This document shows positions 1 through 8,639 of a stretch of 61,053 bases of DNA, in pieces. Each line of letters begins with the position of its first letter. Position 1 is the first letter of the stretch. This stretch comes from Pseudomonadota bacterium. Lineage in GTDB: Bacteria; Pseudomonadota; Alphaproteobacteria; Caulobacterales; Caulobacteraceae. The notes under the pieces were generated by a model. That model made no database searches. It was not told the DNA's origin and saw only the letters and a program-made list of their open reading frames with translations. The translations under genes were made by a program, and so were the position numbers. The stretch lies in the NCBI GenBank assembly GCA_019348195.1, contig JAHWJX010000004.1, positions 1-61,053 of the forward strand, in the 5' to 3' direction.

Positions 1-216
1 GAGAACAGGCTCAAACGCGGGCTCGAGGGCGGGCGGCTCCGGCGAGGGTTCAGGCGCGGTGGCGATCTCCGCGGCGCCCTCAGGCGGAGGCGGTATGAGC
101 TTGACAGGTACGGGCGGAGGCGGCGGAGGCTGCGCCTGGTCGGGCCAGGCCACAAAGGCCGCCAGCAGCCCCCCGTGCAGCAGGGCGGAGGCGAGAAGCG
201 CCGGGCCGCGGTTCAC
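1..216 (-). CDS. tolA: TolA-like protein, N-terminal part (cut by window edge)
   Basis: Only the first 72 codons are in the window. The frame starts with GTG at 216, one base after the tolR stop (218-220). It encodes a short N-terminal hydrophobic segment (about residues 6-24, ALLASALLHGGLLAAFVAW) followed by a Pro/Glu/Ala-rich stretch with a PPPPPP run. That is the usual shape of TolA/TonB-type energy transducers: one inner-membrane anchor, then an extended periplasmic region. Placement directly after tolQ and tolR makes TolA the natural call; the C-terminal domain that would confirm it lies outside the window. Confidence 0.75.
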   Translation of the reverse strand, partial: MNRGPALLASALLHGGLLAAFVAWPDQAQPPPPPPVPVKLIPPPPEGAAEIATAPEPSPEPPALEPAFEPVL

Positions 217-217
217 C

Positions 218-676
218 TCACTCGTCCTCGGGCGCGGCCACATCCGTGATCAGGCCGACGGAGGACAGGCCCGCAGCCTGCAACCGGGCCATGACCTGGG
301 CCACGCGTCCGTACGGAGCGCGGCCGTCCGCCCGGACGTTGACCGCCCGGTCGGGCGTGTTCTCGGCGATGGCGGCCAGACGCGTTGGGAGCGTCTCAAA
401 GGGCGCGGGCTCCTCGCCCAGGAAGACGGCGCCGTCCGCCCGGATGCTGATGGTGAGCGGCTCTTCCTGCTCTTCCAGCGCGCCCGCCTCGGTTCGGGGA
501 AGCTCAACGGGCACGCCCACCGTCAGCAGAGGGGCGCTGACCATGAAGACGATCAGCAGAACCAGCATGACATCGACCAGAGGGGTGACGTTGATCTCGG
601 ACAAGGCGCCTCGCCGGCCGCGTCGACGACGCCGGCCGCGGCTGTGCGCAAAGGCGTCTGTCGAGGCCAGCGCCAC
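218..676 (-). CDS. tolR: Tol-Pal system proton-channel subunit TolR (ExbD family)
   Basis: A 152-aa ExbD/TolR protein. After a basic cytoplasmic N-terminus (RGRRRRRGRR) comes the family hallmark SEINVTPLVDVMLVLLIVFM around residues 25-45, whose TM Asp takes part in proton flow with TolQ; a periplasmic domain follows. It starts with GTG at 676, immediately against the tolQ stop (677-679). With TolQ and TolA it energises outer-membrane constriction at division. Length and motif are normal for the family. Confidence 0.93.
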   Translation of the reverse strand: MALASTDAFAHSRGRRRRRGRRGALSEINVTPLVDVMLVLLIVFMVSAPLLTVGVPVELPRTEAGALEEQEEPLTISIRADGAVFLGEEPAPFETLPTRLAAIAENTPDRAVNVRADGRAPYGRVAQVMARLQAAGLSSVGLITDVAAPEDE

Positions 677-1390
677 CTAGGCCGCCCTTTGCGGCTGGGC
701 CAGCCGGCGGGCCATGGCGGCGGTCAAGTCGTCGGCGAAGCCCTCCAGCCGCCCGGCGAACCGCCCTGCGTCCGTGCTGAACTTGTTGTAGGCGATATAG
801 GCCGGGATGGCCGCAATCAGGCCGATGGCGGTCGCGAACAGGGCCTCCGCGATCGCGGGCGCCACCACGGTGAGGTTGGTGGACCGCTGCACGGCGATCT
901 CCTGGAATGCGTTCATGATGCCCCACACCGTGCCGAACAGCCCCACAAAGGGCGAGGCCGTGGCCACAATGGCCAGCGAGCCCAGCCCGTCCTCCACCCG
1001 CTGACTTTCGCGCGCGATGACTCCGTCGAGGCCGCGGTCGATCCGCTGCATCATCAGGGCGCCCGCGGTCTCGCCAACCGGGCCGTGGCTGCGAGTCTCC
1101 CGCCACTCCCGCAGGGCGACAACCAGCATGCGCGGCAGCGCGTGGCGGGGTTGATCGCCCGCCTTGGCCGCCACCTCCTCCAGGGACCGCCCGGAGCCGA
1201 CCTCGTCCTCGAACGCGTTCGCCTGGCGGTTCAGCGCGGAAAAGCGGAGCAGCTTGTCCAGGATGATGGTCCAGGACCACAGGCTGGCGGCGGCCAGGCC
1301 GATCATGACCAGCTTGACCACCCAGTCCGCGCGCAGGAACAGCGAAACCGCGGAGAAGCTCTCGGCCGTAAGTGCGGGATCAGGCGCCAT
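677..1390 (-). CDS. tolQ: Tol-Pal system proton-channel subunit TolQ (MotA/TolQ/ExbB family)
   Basis: A 237-aa inner-membrane protein with one N-terminal TM segment (about residues 25-45) and two later ones around the conserved core SPFVGLFGTVWGIMNAFQEI and EALFATAIGLIAAIPAYIAYN, typical of TolQ/ExbB. It forms the proton channel with TolR. ATG at 1390; 33 nt separate it from ybgC upstream and tolR follows directly, the standard ybgC-tolQ-tolR-tolA order. Confidence 0.95.
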   Translation of the reverse strand: MAPDPALTAESFSAVSLFLRADWVVKLVMIGLAAASLWSWTIILDKLLRFSALNRQANAFEDEVGSGRSLEEVAAKAGDQPRHALPRMLVVALREWRETRSHGPVGETAGALMMQRIDRGLDGVIARESQRVEDGLGSLAIVATASPFVGLFGTVWGIMNAFQEIAVQRSTNLTVVAPAIAEALFATAIGLIAAIPAYIAYNKFSTDAGRFAGRLEGFADDLTAAMARRLAQPQRAA

Positions 1391-1423
1391 GGGCCGGCTC
1401 CGTGGACGAATCAGAGGCCGAAA

Positions 1424-1885
1424 CTATGGCGCGTCAGGGCGGCTTTCGGCGAGGAGGTAGGGGCGCAGTTTGTCGACCAGACCCGCCGGCGGCCGCCGCG
1501 GCCGCCCGTCCGGAGTGATGCAGGCCGCCTCCACCACGGCCGACAGCAGCAAGTCCGCACCCCGGATCACGGTCTGGCCGACCAGCAGGCGTGCGCCGCG
1601 GAAGCTATCGTAGGTGGTCCGAACGGTCAGGGCGTCGTCCACGCGCGCCGGCCGTCTGAAATCCAGCGTCATGCGGACTACCGCAAAGACGGCCGGGTCG
1701 GGGCGGTCCAGCAGCTCGGTGTGGCTGACCGCGGCCAAGCGCAGGAAGTCCGACCGACCGCGTTCCAGGTAACGCAGGTAGTTGGCGTGATAGACCACCC
1801 CCGTGAAGTCGGTGTCCTCGTAATAGACGCGCACCGGCAGCCGATGCTCGCGACCGTGGAAGACGCCGGAAGACGGACCGGTCAC
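1424..1885 (-). CDS. ybgC: Tol-Pal-associated acyl-CoA thioesterase YbgC
   Basis: A 153-aa hotdog-fold thioesterase. The N-terminal motif VYYEDTDFTGVVYHANYLRY (about residues 19-38) holds the catalytic Asp of the 4-hydroxybenzoyl-CoA thioesterase type and is diagnostic of YbgC. GTG start at 1885, one base after the ruvB stop (1887-1889), so it is probably co-transcribed with ruvCAB and tolQRA. The family hydrolyses short acyl-CoAs and is linked to phospholipid metabolism; its exact role in Tol-Pal is not settled. Confidence 0.93.
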   Translation of the reverse strand: MTGPSSGVFHGREHRLPVRVYYEDTDFTGVVYHANYLRYLERGRSDFLRLAAVSHTELLDRPDPAVFAVVRMTLDFRRPARVDDALTVRTTYDSFRGARLLVGQTVIRGADLLLSAVVEAACITPDGRPRRPPAGLVDKLRPYLLAESRPDAP

Positions 1886-1886
1886 G

Positions 1887-2900
1887 TCAACCTTCGAACA
1901 GGCCAGGCTGGCCGGGCGGAGCCGTGGGCGGGGAAAGGCCCAGGTGGCCGTACGCCTTGGGACAAGCGGTCCGCCCGCGCGGCGTGCGCTGGATGAAGCC
2001 CTGCTGCAGCAGATAGGGCTCGATAACGTCCTCCACGGCGTCGCGCGCCTCCGCCAGGGCGGCGGCCAGGGTCTCCATGCCGGCCGGACCGCCCGAATAG
2101 TTCTCGATCAAAACTCGGAGGTAGCGCCGATCCATGGCGTCCAGCCCCGCTTCGTCCACCTCGAGCCTGGCCAGCGAAGCCGCCGCGAGCTTTCGATCGA
2201 TCGGCTCCCCGCCCGCGAAATCACGTACCCGGCGCAGCAGCCGGCCGGCGACCCGGGGCGTGCCCCGCGCCCGGGCGGCGATCTCCGCCGCGCCGTCCCC
2301 CGCCAGCTCGACCCCGAGCTTGCGGGCGGCCTGGAGCAGCACCTGTTTCAGTTCGGCCGGGGTGTAGAACTCAAGGCGAAGCGGAATCCCGAAGCGGTCC
2401 CGCAGCGGCGTGGCCAAGAGGCCGGCCCGCGTGGTGGCGGCCACCAGGGTGAAGGGCGATAGGTCGATGCGCACCGAACGCGCCGAAGGTCCCTCCCCGA
2501 TCATCAGGTCCAGAACTTGGTCCTCCATCGCGGGATAGAGGATCTCCTCCACGATCGGCGCCAGCCGGTGGATCTCGTCGATGAACAGCACGTCTCGAGG
2601 TTCGAGGTTGGTCAGGATGGCGGCCAGATCTCCGGCCTTGGCCAGCACGGGCCCGGAGGTGGCCCGAAAGTTCACGCCCAGCTCGCGGGCGACAATCTGC
2701 GCCAAGGTGGTCTTGCCCAAGCCCGGAGGACCGAACAGCAGTACATGGTCCAGCGCCTCGCCCCGTCCCCGTGCGGCGTCGATGAAGACCTTGAGGTTCC
2801 CTTTGGCCTGGGCCTGGCCCACGAACTCGGCCAGGGTTTGGGGGCGCAGCGCCTTGTCCGCCTCCTGGGCCTGAGGCTCGCCCGAGACCAACCGGCTCAA
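1887..2900 (-). CDS. ruvB: Holliday junction branch migration ATPase RuvB
   Basis: AAA+ motor of the RuvAB branch migration complex. It shows Walker A GPPGLGKT, Walker [12 protein letters not shown], sensor 1 around ATTRAG, and the C-terminal winged helix ending in [16 protein letters not shown]. The frame stays open far upstream, but homology begins at LVSGEPQ, so the best start is TTG at 2900. It overlaps the ruvA stop (TTGA) and gives 337 aa, the normal length. Order ruvC-ruvA-ruvB. Confidence 0.95.
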   Translation of the reverse strand: MSRLVSGEPQAQEADKALRPQTLAEFVGQAQAKGNLKVFIDAARGRGEALDHVLLFGPPGLGKTTLAQIVARELGVNFRATSGPVLAKAGDLAAILTNLEPRDVLFIDEIHRLAPIVEEILYPAMEDQVLDLMIGEGPSARSVRIDLSPFTLVAATTRAGLLATPLRDRFGIPLRLEFYTPAELKQVLLQAARKLGVELAGDGAAEIAARARGTPRVAGRLLRRVRDFAGGEPIDRKLAAASLARLEVDEAGLDAMDRRYLRVLIENYSGGPAGMETLAAALAEARDAVEDVIEPYLLQQGFIQRTPRGRTACPKAYGHLGLSPPTAPPGQPGLFEG

Positions 2901-3517
2901 CGCGCCAGCTCCTGCAGCGCGGCCTTGATCACCGCAGCCTCGGCCGCGTCCTCGCCCAGCCGCAGCACGGCCCCTTCCACGGCGCGGCGAGCCGCCGGTT
3001 CGGCTATGCCCAGGCCCAGCAGGGCGGCCGTGGCCTCGCCCGCAACGCTCGGCGCCGCCGGCGGGTAGCCGCTTGCGGCTACCTGCGCGTGGAAGGCCGC
3101 CACCGTTTCGCCACCCAGGGGCTTGTCTCTGAGTTCGACCACGATGCGCTGGGCGAGTTTGGGGCCGACCCCCTGCGCCCGGCCGACCGCCGCCTTGTCC
3201 TCGCGCGCGACGGCTTGGGCGAGGTCGCCGGGGGGCAGCACGTCCAGCACCGACAAGGCGGCCTTGGGACCCACGCCCTGCACGGCGGTCAGGACCACGA
3301 AGGCCCGTCGCTCCTCGCGCGCCAGGAAGCCGTACAGGGTGGGGCCGCCGTCCTGCACCCAGCGGGTCTCGACATGGAGCAGCACCTCGTCGCCGGGCGC
3401 AGGCAAACGGGTCAGCGTGCGCGCGCCGCAGCGGACCACATAGCCCACCCCCGCCACGTCCACGAGCGCATCCTCCTCGCCCACCTCGGCGAGGACTCCC
3501 CGGAGGCGGCCGATCAT
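2897..3517 (-). CDS. ruvA: Holliday junction DNA helicase subunit RuvA
   Basis: A 206-aa RuvA, the tetrameric junction-binding partner of RuvB. It begins [12 protein letters not shown] with the OB fold, then helix-hairpin-helix motifs ([14 protein letters not shown] and [17 protein letters not shown]) and a C-terminal UBA-like RuvB-binding domain ending ALQELAR. The ATG at 3517 overlaps the ruvC stop (ATGA), so translation is likely coupled. Confidence 0.95.
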   Translation of the reverse strand: MIGRLRGVLAEVGEEDALVDVAGVGYVVRCGARTLTRLPAPGDEVLLHVETRWVQDGGPTLYGFLAREERRAFVVLTAVQGVGPKAALSVLDVLPPGDLAQAVAREDKAAVGRAQGVGPKLAQRIVVELRDKPLGGETVAAFHAQVAASGYPPAAPSVAGEATAALLGLGIAEPAARRAVEGAVLRLGEDAAEAAVIKAALQELAR

Positions 3518-4008
3518 GCCGCCCGCCTGGCCGCGCGGCGGTGGGCGTGCGTGATGGCCACCGCCAAGGCGTCCGCCGCGTCGACTGAGACCTCGCCGCA
3601 GGCCGGCAGGAGCCGCCGCACCATGAAGCCCACCTGCCCCTTCTCCGCCCGCCCGGTTCCGACCAGCGCCTTCTTGACCTCAGCGGGCGCGTATTCGGCG
3701 ACGGGCAACCCGGCCTGCGCCGGCGCGATGAGGCTGGCCGCCCGCGCGTGCCCAAGTTTCAATGTAGAGGCGGCGTTGACGTTGACGAAGGTCTCCTCGA
3801 CGGCGGCTTCGTGCGGCGCATGCGCGGCGATCACGGCCGCGACCCCCTCCAGCAAGGCGCAGAGCCGGTTCGCGAATGCGGCCGCTTCGGGGGGCGCGAT
3901 CACGCCGTGCGCGATCCAGCTCAGGCGTGAGCCCTCCACGGCCACCACGCCCCAGCCCGTCCGGCGAAGACCGGGGTCGAGCCCGATGATGCGAATTGCG
4001 TTCGTCAT
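3514..4008 (-). CDS. ruvC: Crossover junction endodeoxyribonuclease RuvC
   Basis: A 164-aa RNase H-fold resolvase that cuts Holliday junctions. Visible catalytic acidic residues are in [14 protein letters not shown] (first Asp), AVEETFVN (Glu) and the C-terminal [12 protein letters not shown] (two Asp). First gene of the minus-strand run ruvCAB-ybgC-tolQRA. It is divergent from the M20 peptidase gene across about 95 nt that should contain both promoters. Confidence 0.95.
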   Translation of the reverse strand: MTNAIRIIGLDPGLRRTGWGVVAVEGSRLSWIAHGVIAPPEAAAFANRLCALLEGVAAVIAAHAPHEAAVEETFVNVNAASTLKLGHARAASLIAPAQAGLPVAEYAPAEVKKALVGTGRAEKGQVGFMVRRLLPACGEVSVDAADALAVAITHAHRRAARRAA

Positions 4009-4102
4009 GTGTTCCGTCCAGCATGACGACCCGGGAGGGTTAAGGAAAGCTTGCGGCCGCGCCGCGACCGGCTAACGTACCGGAGACAGCGGGGGCGTGA
4101 GC

Positions 4103-5509
4103 ATGAAGCGGTTGGCATGGCTGGCCACGACAGTGGCGGTCTTGGCGGGTGCGGCCCAGGCCCAGGGACCGGGGCTCCGGCCGGACCAGGCGCGCTTCCG
4201 GGAACTCTACAAGGAGTTGGTGGAGATCAACACCACCCTGTCGCAGGGCAGCTGCACCCGGGCCGCGGAGGCCATGGGCGCGCGGCTGCGCGCGGCCGGG
4301 TACCCGGCCGCCGACGTGCGCGTGCTGGCGCCCGCGGAGCGGCCCAAGGACGGCGCGCTTATTGCGGAGCTGAAGGGCTCGGACGCCAGCCTCAAGCCCA
4401 TCCTGCTGCTGGCGCACATCGACGTGGTCGAGGCGAACCGGGCGGACTGGGAACGCGATCCCTTCACCCTGGTCGAGGAGGGCGGCTTTTTCTACGCTCG
4501 GGGCGCCAGCGACGACAAAGCCCATGCCGCGGTCTGGGTGGACAGCCTGATCCGCTACCGGCAGGAGGGCTTCCGGCCGAAGCGCGGCATCAAGGTCGCG
4601 CTCACCTGCGGCGAGGAGACGGCGGACGTCTTCAACGGGGTGGAGCACCTGCTCAAGACCGAGCCCGCCGCGCTGGACGCCGCCTTCGCGCTGAACGAAG
4701 GCGCGGGTGGACGCATGGATGAGGGGGGCCGCCGGGTCGCGCTCAACATCCAGGCGGGCGAAAAGGTCTACCAGGATTTCACCCTGGAGATCACCAACCC
4801 GGGGGGCCACAGCTCCATGCCGCTGAAGGACAACGCCATCGTGCGCCTGTCCGCGGCGCTGGCGCGGCTGTCTCCGGACGCCTTCCCCGTGGCGCTGAAC
4901 GCCACAACGCGCACGCACTTCGCCGAGATGGCCAAGCTCACGCCCGCCCACGCCGCCGACATGCGCGCGCTTTCCGCCGAGCGGACCGACCTGGCCGCAG
5001 CGGGCCGCGTGGCGGCGGCGGACAAGGCCTGGAACAGCATGATGCGCACCACCTGCGTGCCCACCCAGGTGAACGCCGGCCACGCGCCCAACGCCCTCCC
5101 GCAGCGCGCGACCGCCAACGTCAACTGCCGCATCCTGCCGGGCGTTCCTGTGGCGCAGGTCCAGGCCGAGCTGGCCCGGACGTTCGCCGATCCGGGCATC
5201 AAGATCACCGCGATCGGCACGGCCGACCCCTCCACCCCGCCGCCGCTCGACGAGGCGATCCTGGGGCCGGTGCGCGCCGCCGCCGCTAAGCTCTGGCCCG
5301 GCGTGCCGGTGGTGCCTGTGATGGCCACCGGCGCCACCGACGGTCGTTTCACCAACGCGGCCGGCATCCCGACCTATGGCCTGACCGGCTTCTTCCATTC
5401 TCCGCAAGGCTCCAACGCCCACGGCCTGAACGAGCGGATGCCCGTGCGCAGCCTTTACGAAGGCCGCGACTTCCTCCACCAGGTGGTCAAGGCCTACGCC
5501 TCGCGCTGA
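4103..5509 (+). CDS. Secreted M20 family metallopeptidase
   Basis: About 468 aa. A signal peptide is visible at the N-terminus (KRLAWLATTVAVLAGAAQAQ), so it acts in the periplasm or outside. Dizinc site residues of the M20 family: His-x-Asp in LLAHIDVVEA, bridging Asp in ARGASDDKAHA, catalytic Glu-Glu in LTCGEET, and the last His in FFHSPQGSNAHGLNER. The substrate cannot be told from sequence. ATG at 4103 is taken as start; GTG at 4097 (two residues longer) is equally possible. It converges on yebC with a 2-nt gap. Confidence 0.88.
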   Translation: MKRLAWLATTVAVLAGAAQAQGPGLRPDQARFRELYKELVEINTTLSQGSCTRAAEAMGARLRAAGYPAADVRVLAPAERPKDGALIAELKGSDASLKPILLLAHIDVVEANRADWERDPFTLVEEGGFFYARGASDDKAHAAVWVDSLIRYRQEGFRPKRGIKVALTCGEETADVFNGVEHLLKTEPAALDAAFALNEGAGGRMDEGGRRVALNIQAGEKVYQDFTLEITNPGGHSSMPLKDNAIVRLSAALARLSPDAFPVALNATTRTHFAEMAKLTPAHAADMRALSAERTDLAAAGRVAAADKAWNSMMRTTCVPTQVNAGHAPNALPQRATANVNCRILPGVPVAQVQAELARTFADPGIKITAIGTADPSTPPPLDEAILGPVRAAAAKLWPGVPVVPVMATGATDGRFTNAAGIPTYGLTGFFHSPQGSNAHGLNERMPVRSLYEGRDFLHQVVKAYASR

Positions 5510-5511
5510 CC

Positions 5512-6285
5512 TCAGCTGGCCAGCTTGGCCATGTCCTCCTCGCTGACGTCGAGGCTAGAGTAGACGCTCTGCACGTCGTCCTCGTCGTCCAGCGCGTCGA
5601 TCAGCTTCAGCACGGAGGCCGCGGTGTCCGCGGGGACGGGCGTGGGGACCTTGGGCCGCCAGACGATGCCCGTGGACTTGGGATCGCCGAGGATGGGGAC
5701 CAGCGCCTCGACCACGGAATTCAGGTCCTCGAAGGCGGTGTAGATGGTGTGCCCAGGAGCGGGCTCGTAGATGTCCGGCTTGGCCAGATCGGACTCGACG
5801 TCCTCCGCGCCGGCCTCGATCGCGGCCTCCATCACTGCGTCTTCGCTGCCGGCCTCGGCGGGATAGATGATCTGGCCCACCCGCTCCCACAGGAAGCTCA
5901 CTGAACCTGTCTCGCCCAGCGCTCCGCCGTGCTTGGTGAACAGGCTGCGCACATTGGAGGCGGCGCGGTTGCGGTTGTCGGTCAGCACCTCCACGATGAG
6001 ACCCACCCCGCCGGGGCCGAAGCCTTCGTAGCGGATCTCCTCCATGGTGTCGGCCTCGCCGCCCGCGCCCTTCTTGATGGCGCGGTCGATGTTGTCCTTG
6101 GGCATGGACTCGGCCTTGGCGTTGTTCACCGCCAGGCGCAGGCGCGGGTTCATGGCGGGGTCGGGCATGCCCGACTTCGCCGCCACGGTGATGTCACGAC
6201 TGAGCTTGGAGAACAGCTTGGAGCGTTGCGCATCGGCGCGCCCCTTTTTGTGCATGATGTTCTTGAACTTGGAATGGCCGGCCAT
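5512..6285 (-). CDS. yebC: YebC/PmpR family transcriptional/translational regulator
   Basis: A 257-aa TACO1/YebC protein. It starts at the family signature [20 protein letters not shown] (ATG 6285; the open frame extends further upstream but is non-homologous) and keeps the GGAxGExGSVSF-like core ([16 protein letters not shown]). Members bind DNA in some bacteria and help ribosomes through polyproline stretches in others. In C. crescentus-type genomes yebC is often near ruvCAB, as here. Confidence 0.93.
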   Translation of the reverse strand: MAGHSKFKNIMHKKGRADAQRSKLFSKLSRDITVAAKSGMPDPAMNPRLRLAVNNAKAESMPKDNIDRAIKKGAGGEADTMEEIRYEGFGPGGVGLIVEVLTDNRNRAASNVRSLFTKHGGALGETGSVSFLWERVGQIIYPAEAGSEDAVMEAAIEAGAEDVESDLAKPDIYEPAPGHTIYTAFEDLNSVVEALVPILGDPKSTGIVWRPKVPTPVPADTAASVLKLIDALDDEDDVQSVYSSLDVSEEDMAKLAS

Positions 6286-6402
6286 GGGGCTCTGGTCTCG
6301 AGGGCTCTTAGGGAAGGACCTCGGGTATCTAGCGCGGACGGGGGCCGGGCGGAACCGGTCCGGGGCCGGGCTGTTCAACAGCCGAGCAGGACGGGAGACG
6401 TC

Positions 6403-6645
6403 ATGAACACTGAGGGAGTGGTCCATCCGGACGAGCAGCCCACGCAGCCCATCGTGCAGTGGTTTCCGCCGGGCGACATGGCTAGGACGGCCCCGGCGGC
6501 CGCAGCGGGGATGGCGGCGCTGGTCCTGGGCGCCTTGGTCTACGCCGGCTTTTCGCTGACGCGGGCCGCGCTGAACAGAGGGTTCGGACGGCCCTTGACG
6601 CTGGACAGGCTGGTGGTGCGCAAGCTCACTGTCCTAGAGGACTAG
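6403..6645 (+). CDS. Small single-pass membrane protein, unknown function
   Basis: An 80-aa ORF preceded by a GGGAGA-type ribosome site (ATG 6403). The N-terminal 28 residues are soluble and acidic/Pro-rich, followed by one TM segment (about residues 29-50, [20 protein letters not shown]) and a basic tail. Its TAG stop lies within CTAG at 6642-6645, which is also the left boundary of the IS/quorum-sensing insertion, so the reading frame ends exactly where the foreign DNA begins. No family recognised. Confidence 0.55.
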   Translation: MNTEGVVHPDEQPTQPIVQWFPPGDMARTAPAAAAGMAALVLGALVYAGFSLTRAALNRGFGRPLTLDRLVVRKLTVLED

Positions 6646-6656
6646 GTCCAATCGAC
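6646..6656 (+). repeat. Left terminal inverted repeat (IRL)
   Basis: GTCCAATCGAC directly after CTAG; matches the right end at 10 of 11 positions in inverted orientation. If the target duplication is TA instead of CTAG, the repeat gains one more G. Confidence 0.7.
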
Positions 6657-6728
6657 ATTTGGGATCAGCGCGCCTGAGTGCTGATTCAATACGCTTCGCG
6701 TCCGGTGCTTCGGAGCAGGCGGTTGGCG

Positions 6729-7020
6729 ATGAAGCGCTACGAGCGAGCGAGGCGCAGTGGTCTCGCATCGCCCATGCTGCCCGGCAAGGCGAGCGATCCC
6801 GGCCGGACGGGCGCGGACACCGATTGTTCGTCAACGGGGTTTTCTGGGTGTAGCGCTCGGGCGCGCACTGGCGCGACCTGCCCGAGCACTACGGCAGTGG
6901 AAGACCGTCCACAAACGCTTCACGCCCTGGGGCAAGGCCCCGCTTGGGAGCAGGCCTTTCAGGCGTTCACCGAGGATCGGACCAACCAGTACCGCGCCCT
7001 GCTATGTCGTCGCGCCTGGT
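6729..7020 (+). pseudogene. IS5-family transposase, N-terminal remnant
   Basis: Pieces in different frames together read like the start of an IS5/IS427-type transposase: PMLPGKASDPGRTGAD, then HRLFVNGVFWV, then a RSGAHWRDLPEHYG segment, then QWKTVHKRF, then WEQAFQAFTEDRTNQYR. At least two frameshifts and a stop after FWV break it. Homology ends near 7000 and luxI (minus strand) stops at 7024. The rest of the protein, including the central catalytic region, is missing; its C-terminus reappears at 9275-9355. Confidence 0.8.
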
Positions 7021-7023
7021 CCC

Positions 7024-7821
7024 TTAAGATAACAGCGCACTACGTACTTTCTGCAGCAAAGCGTCGGCCTCCACGTCCGACATTGTGGCGCTGAGCTCGC
7101 CGAGCCGGCCCATCAGCTTCCCCAGGATTCGGAGATCTCCCTGACCGAGGACGGCCGCCGCTTTCGCCAGCACCTCAAGCTCATGTGGCTCGGCATCTTC
7201 GGCCTCCCCCGGACTGACTTCGAGCAGCAGCGGCGCTGAAAGACCGTGGCGTTCCATGAGACTTTCGACCGAACGCGCGCTGGGCCGGACGTCGAACGCG
7301 ATCGCGTCCCCGTGAGCGTAGCTCATCGGCAAGCCCAGAAAGCGGTGGTCCCACCCCGTGCGGATCACGGTGTTCATCAGGTACACGTCGGTGACAGCCA
7401 CAACGCGGCGGGCTCCCCTTTGCAGAGCTGAGGCCACTACAGCCGTCCGCAGCTCCATGTTCCGTCTCAATCCCTCCCGCCCGCGATGACGCGGAGCAGC
7501 GAAGTAGCGGCTGAGTTCCCAGACGCCAGGCGCCTTCACCTCCGAAGCGGGTTCGCTGAGCAGCTCCGGAAAGTGGTCCGCCACCATGCTCTTGTCGCAC
7601 GTCGGGCGGATGCGGGCGCTCAGCCCGATACTCCCGTCCGGCTCAAGACCGAACAGGTAGACGGCGCGGTCATCGTCCAGATCGTCGAACTCGCCGCCGT
7701 CGCGTGTGGTTCGATCGGACCAGCCGCGTTCCTCGATGAAGAACGCTTTGCGCAGCTGGTGCATCTCCGCCAGCTGGCGTGCGTACAGGCCCCGGTTATC
7801 GAGCGTGACTACGTGGATCAT
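7024..7821 (-). CDS. luxI: Acyl-homoserine-lactone synthase (LuxI family)
   Basis: A 265-aa autoinducer synthase that makes acyl-HSL from SAM and an acyl-ACP/CoA. With the start at ATG 7821 (GGGAAGG ribosome site 8 nt upstream) the conserved LuxI residues fall at almost canonical numbers: R24, F28, W34, E44, D46, D49, R70, F84, E102, R105. The alternative upstream TTG (7860) would spoil this register. About 55 residues after the conserved core (PGEAEDAEPHELEVLAKAAA onward) exceed the usual 190-220 aa length. It lies downstream of luxR behind a perfect 20-bp dyad, so positive feedback by LuxR is likely. The acyl chain made cannot be read from sequence. Confidence 0.9.
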   Translation of the reverse strand: MIHVVTLDNRGLYARQLAEMHQLRKAFFIEERGWSDRTTRDGGEFDDLDDDRAVYLFGLEPDGSIGLSARIRPTCDKSMVADHFPELLSEPASEVKAPGVWELSRYFAAPRHRGREGLRRNMELRTAVVASALQRGARRVVAVTDVYLMNTVIRTGWDHRFLGLPMSYAHGDAIAFDVRPSARSVESLMERHGLSAPLLLEVSPGEAEDAEPHELEVLAKAAAVLGQGDLRILGKLMGRLGELSATMSDVEADALLQKVRSALLS

Positions 7822-7874
7822 GGCGGCGACCTTCCCAGAGTTGCCCCATGGTCGCCGCAAAGCGGGCCGAGGCT

Positions 7875-7894
7875 ATCTGGGTTATTACCCAGAT
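7875..7894 (-). promoter_or_regulatory. lux-box-like operator upstream of luxI
   Basis: ATCTGGGTTATTACCCAGAT is a perfect inverted repeat with 8-bp arms around a 4-bp centre; 20 bp is the classical lux-box length. It sits in the 80-nt gap between luxR and luxI, its centre 63 nt upstream of the luxI ATG. A class II site overlapping -35 would leave a leader of about 20 nt. Inferred target of the LuxR encoded next door. Confidence 0.85.
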
Positions 7895-7901
7895 TGACAG
7901 G

Positions 7902-8639
7902 TCAGTAGGCGTCCTCACGGGGAAGCCAGCCGCGCCGAAAAAGCTCGTAGATCATCTGCGGCCGGTTGCGAACGCCGAGACGACGTTTGATCCGCTCGAT
8001 GTGCATGTTCACCGTGCTCTCGCTGATGCCGAGTATCACGCTGGCGTCCCAATCCGACTTGCCCCGGGCGATCCAGCGCACGCATTCCATCTCGCGTTTC
8101 GTGAGCTTACCCGGCTTGGGTTCGTCGTCTTCGATCTCGGCCAGCGGGAGGCCGAGGGTCGCGTACAGCATCGCCATGGCGTGCAGGGTGGTCTTGGCCT
8201 TCGGGTCGAAGCCCGGCTCCTCCGAGATCATCAGCACGGTGGCGAGTTCACCCGCAGCCCCATGAATGGGCACTAACAAGCCTTCGCGTGCGCCGGTTGT
8301 TTGAGCTTCTGCGAACACCCGGCGCGCTTCCGGCGTCGTCGCCCGACACTGCACCTCCGACCACGCGAAGGGGCGGGTGTTGCTGAAGATGCCGGCCATG
8401 GCAGGGTCGTGAGCGCCGAAACCCTGCTCGATGTAGTAGGCCGCCCATTGGTCCACGCCACGCCCAAAGGCCAGTCGAGGTACGATGGGGTGCCCATGCT
8501 CGGCCAGCTTCACGTAAGAATAGCGGCTGAACCCGTGCTGTCGGATTGCGGCTTCGAAGCGGTCCTGAAATGCGCTCAGGTCACAGGCTGCCGGGCCGGC
8601 CTGGAGGAACTCCAGAGCTGCAGCCTCGGCTGGGGTCAT
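7902..8639 (-). CDS. luxR: LuxR-family quorum-sensing transcriptional regulator
   Basis: A 245-aa regulator with an N-terminal acyl-HSL-binding domain and C-terminal LuxR HTH. Residues matching the invariant ligand-pocket set of LuxR (W66, Y70, D79, P80, W94, G121) are W65, Y69, D78, P79, W93 and G120, so it should bind a real acyl-HSL. The HTH runs from about LTKREMECVRWIARGKSD to RLGVRNRPQMI. Its ATG (8639) overlaps the xre stop (ATGA), so the two are translationally coupled; luxI follows after 80 nt. Confidence 0.92.
   Translation of the reverse strand: MTPAEAAALEFLQAGPAACDLSAFQDRFEAAIRQHGFSRYSYVKLAEHGHPIVPRLAFGRGVDQWAAYYIEQGFGAHDPAMAGIFSNTRPFAWSEVQCRATTPEARRVFAEAQTTGAREGLLVPIHGAAGELATVLMISEEPGFDPKAKTTLHAMAMLYATLGLPLAEIEDDEPKPGKLTKREMECVRWIARGKSDWDASVILGISESTVNMHIERIKRRLGVRNRPQMIYELFRRGWLPREDAY

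Noticed and set aside
504-1280. Long open frame on the minus strand over tolQ/tolR
   Set aside because: Arg/Gly-rich composition from the wrong frame of GC-rich genes; tolQ and tolR explain the region. The same applies to many long frames opposite or within other genes (for example 4040-5479 and 11852-13798).
2901-3755. N-terminal extension of RuvB by about 280 codons
   Set aside because: The extension is in another frame over ruvA/ruvC and is Arg/Gly-rich; RuvB homology begins near 2900.
7822-7860. Upstream TTG start for luxI (13 extra residues)
   Set aside because: The ATG at 7821 has a good ribosome site and puts the conserved residues at canonical LuxI positions; the extension would place the start close to the lux box.
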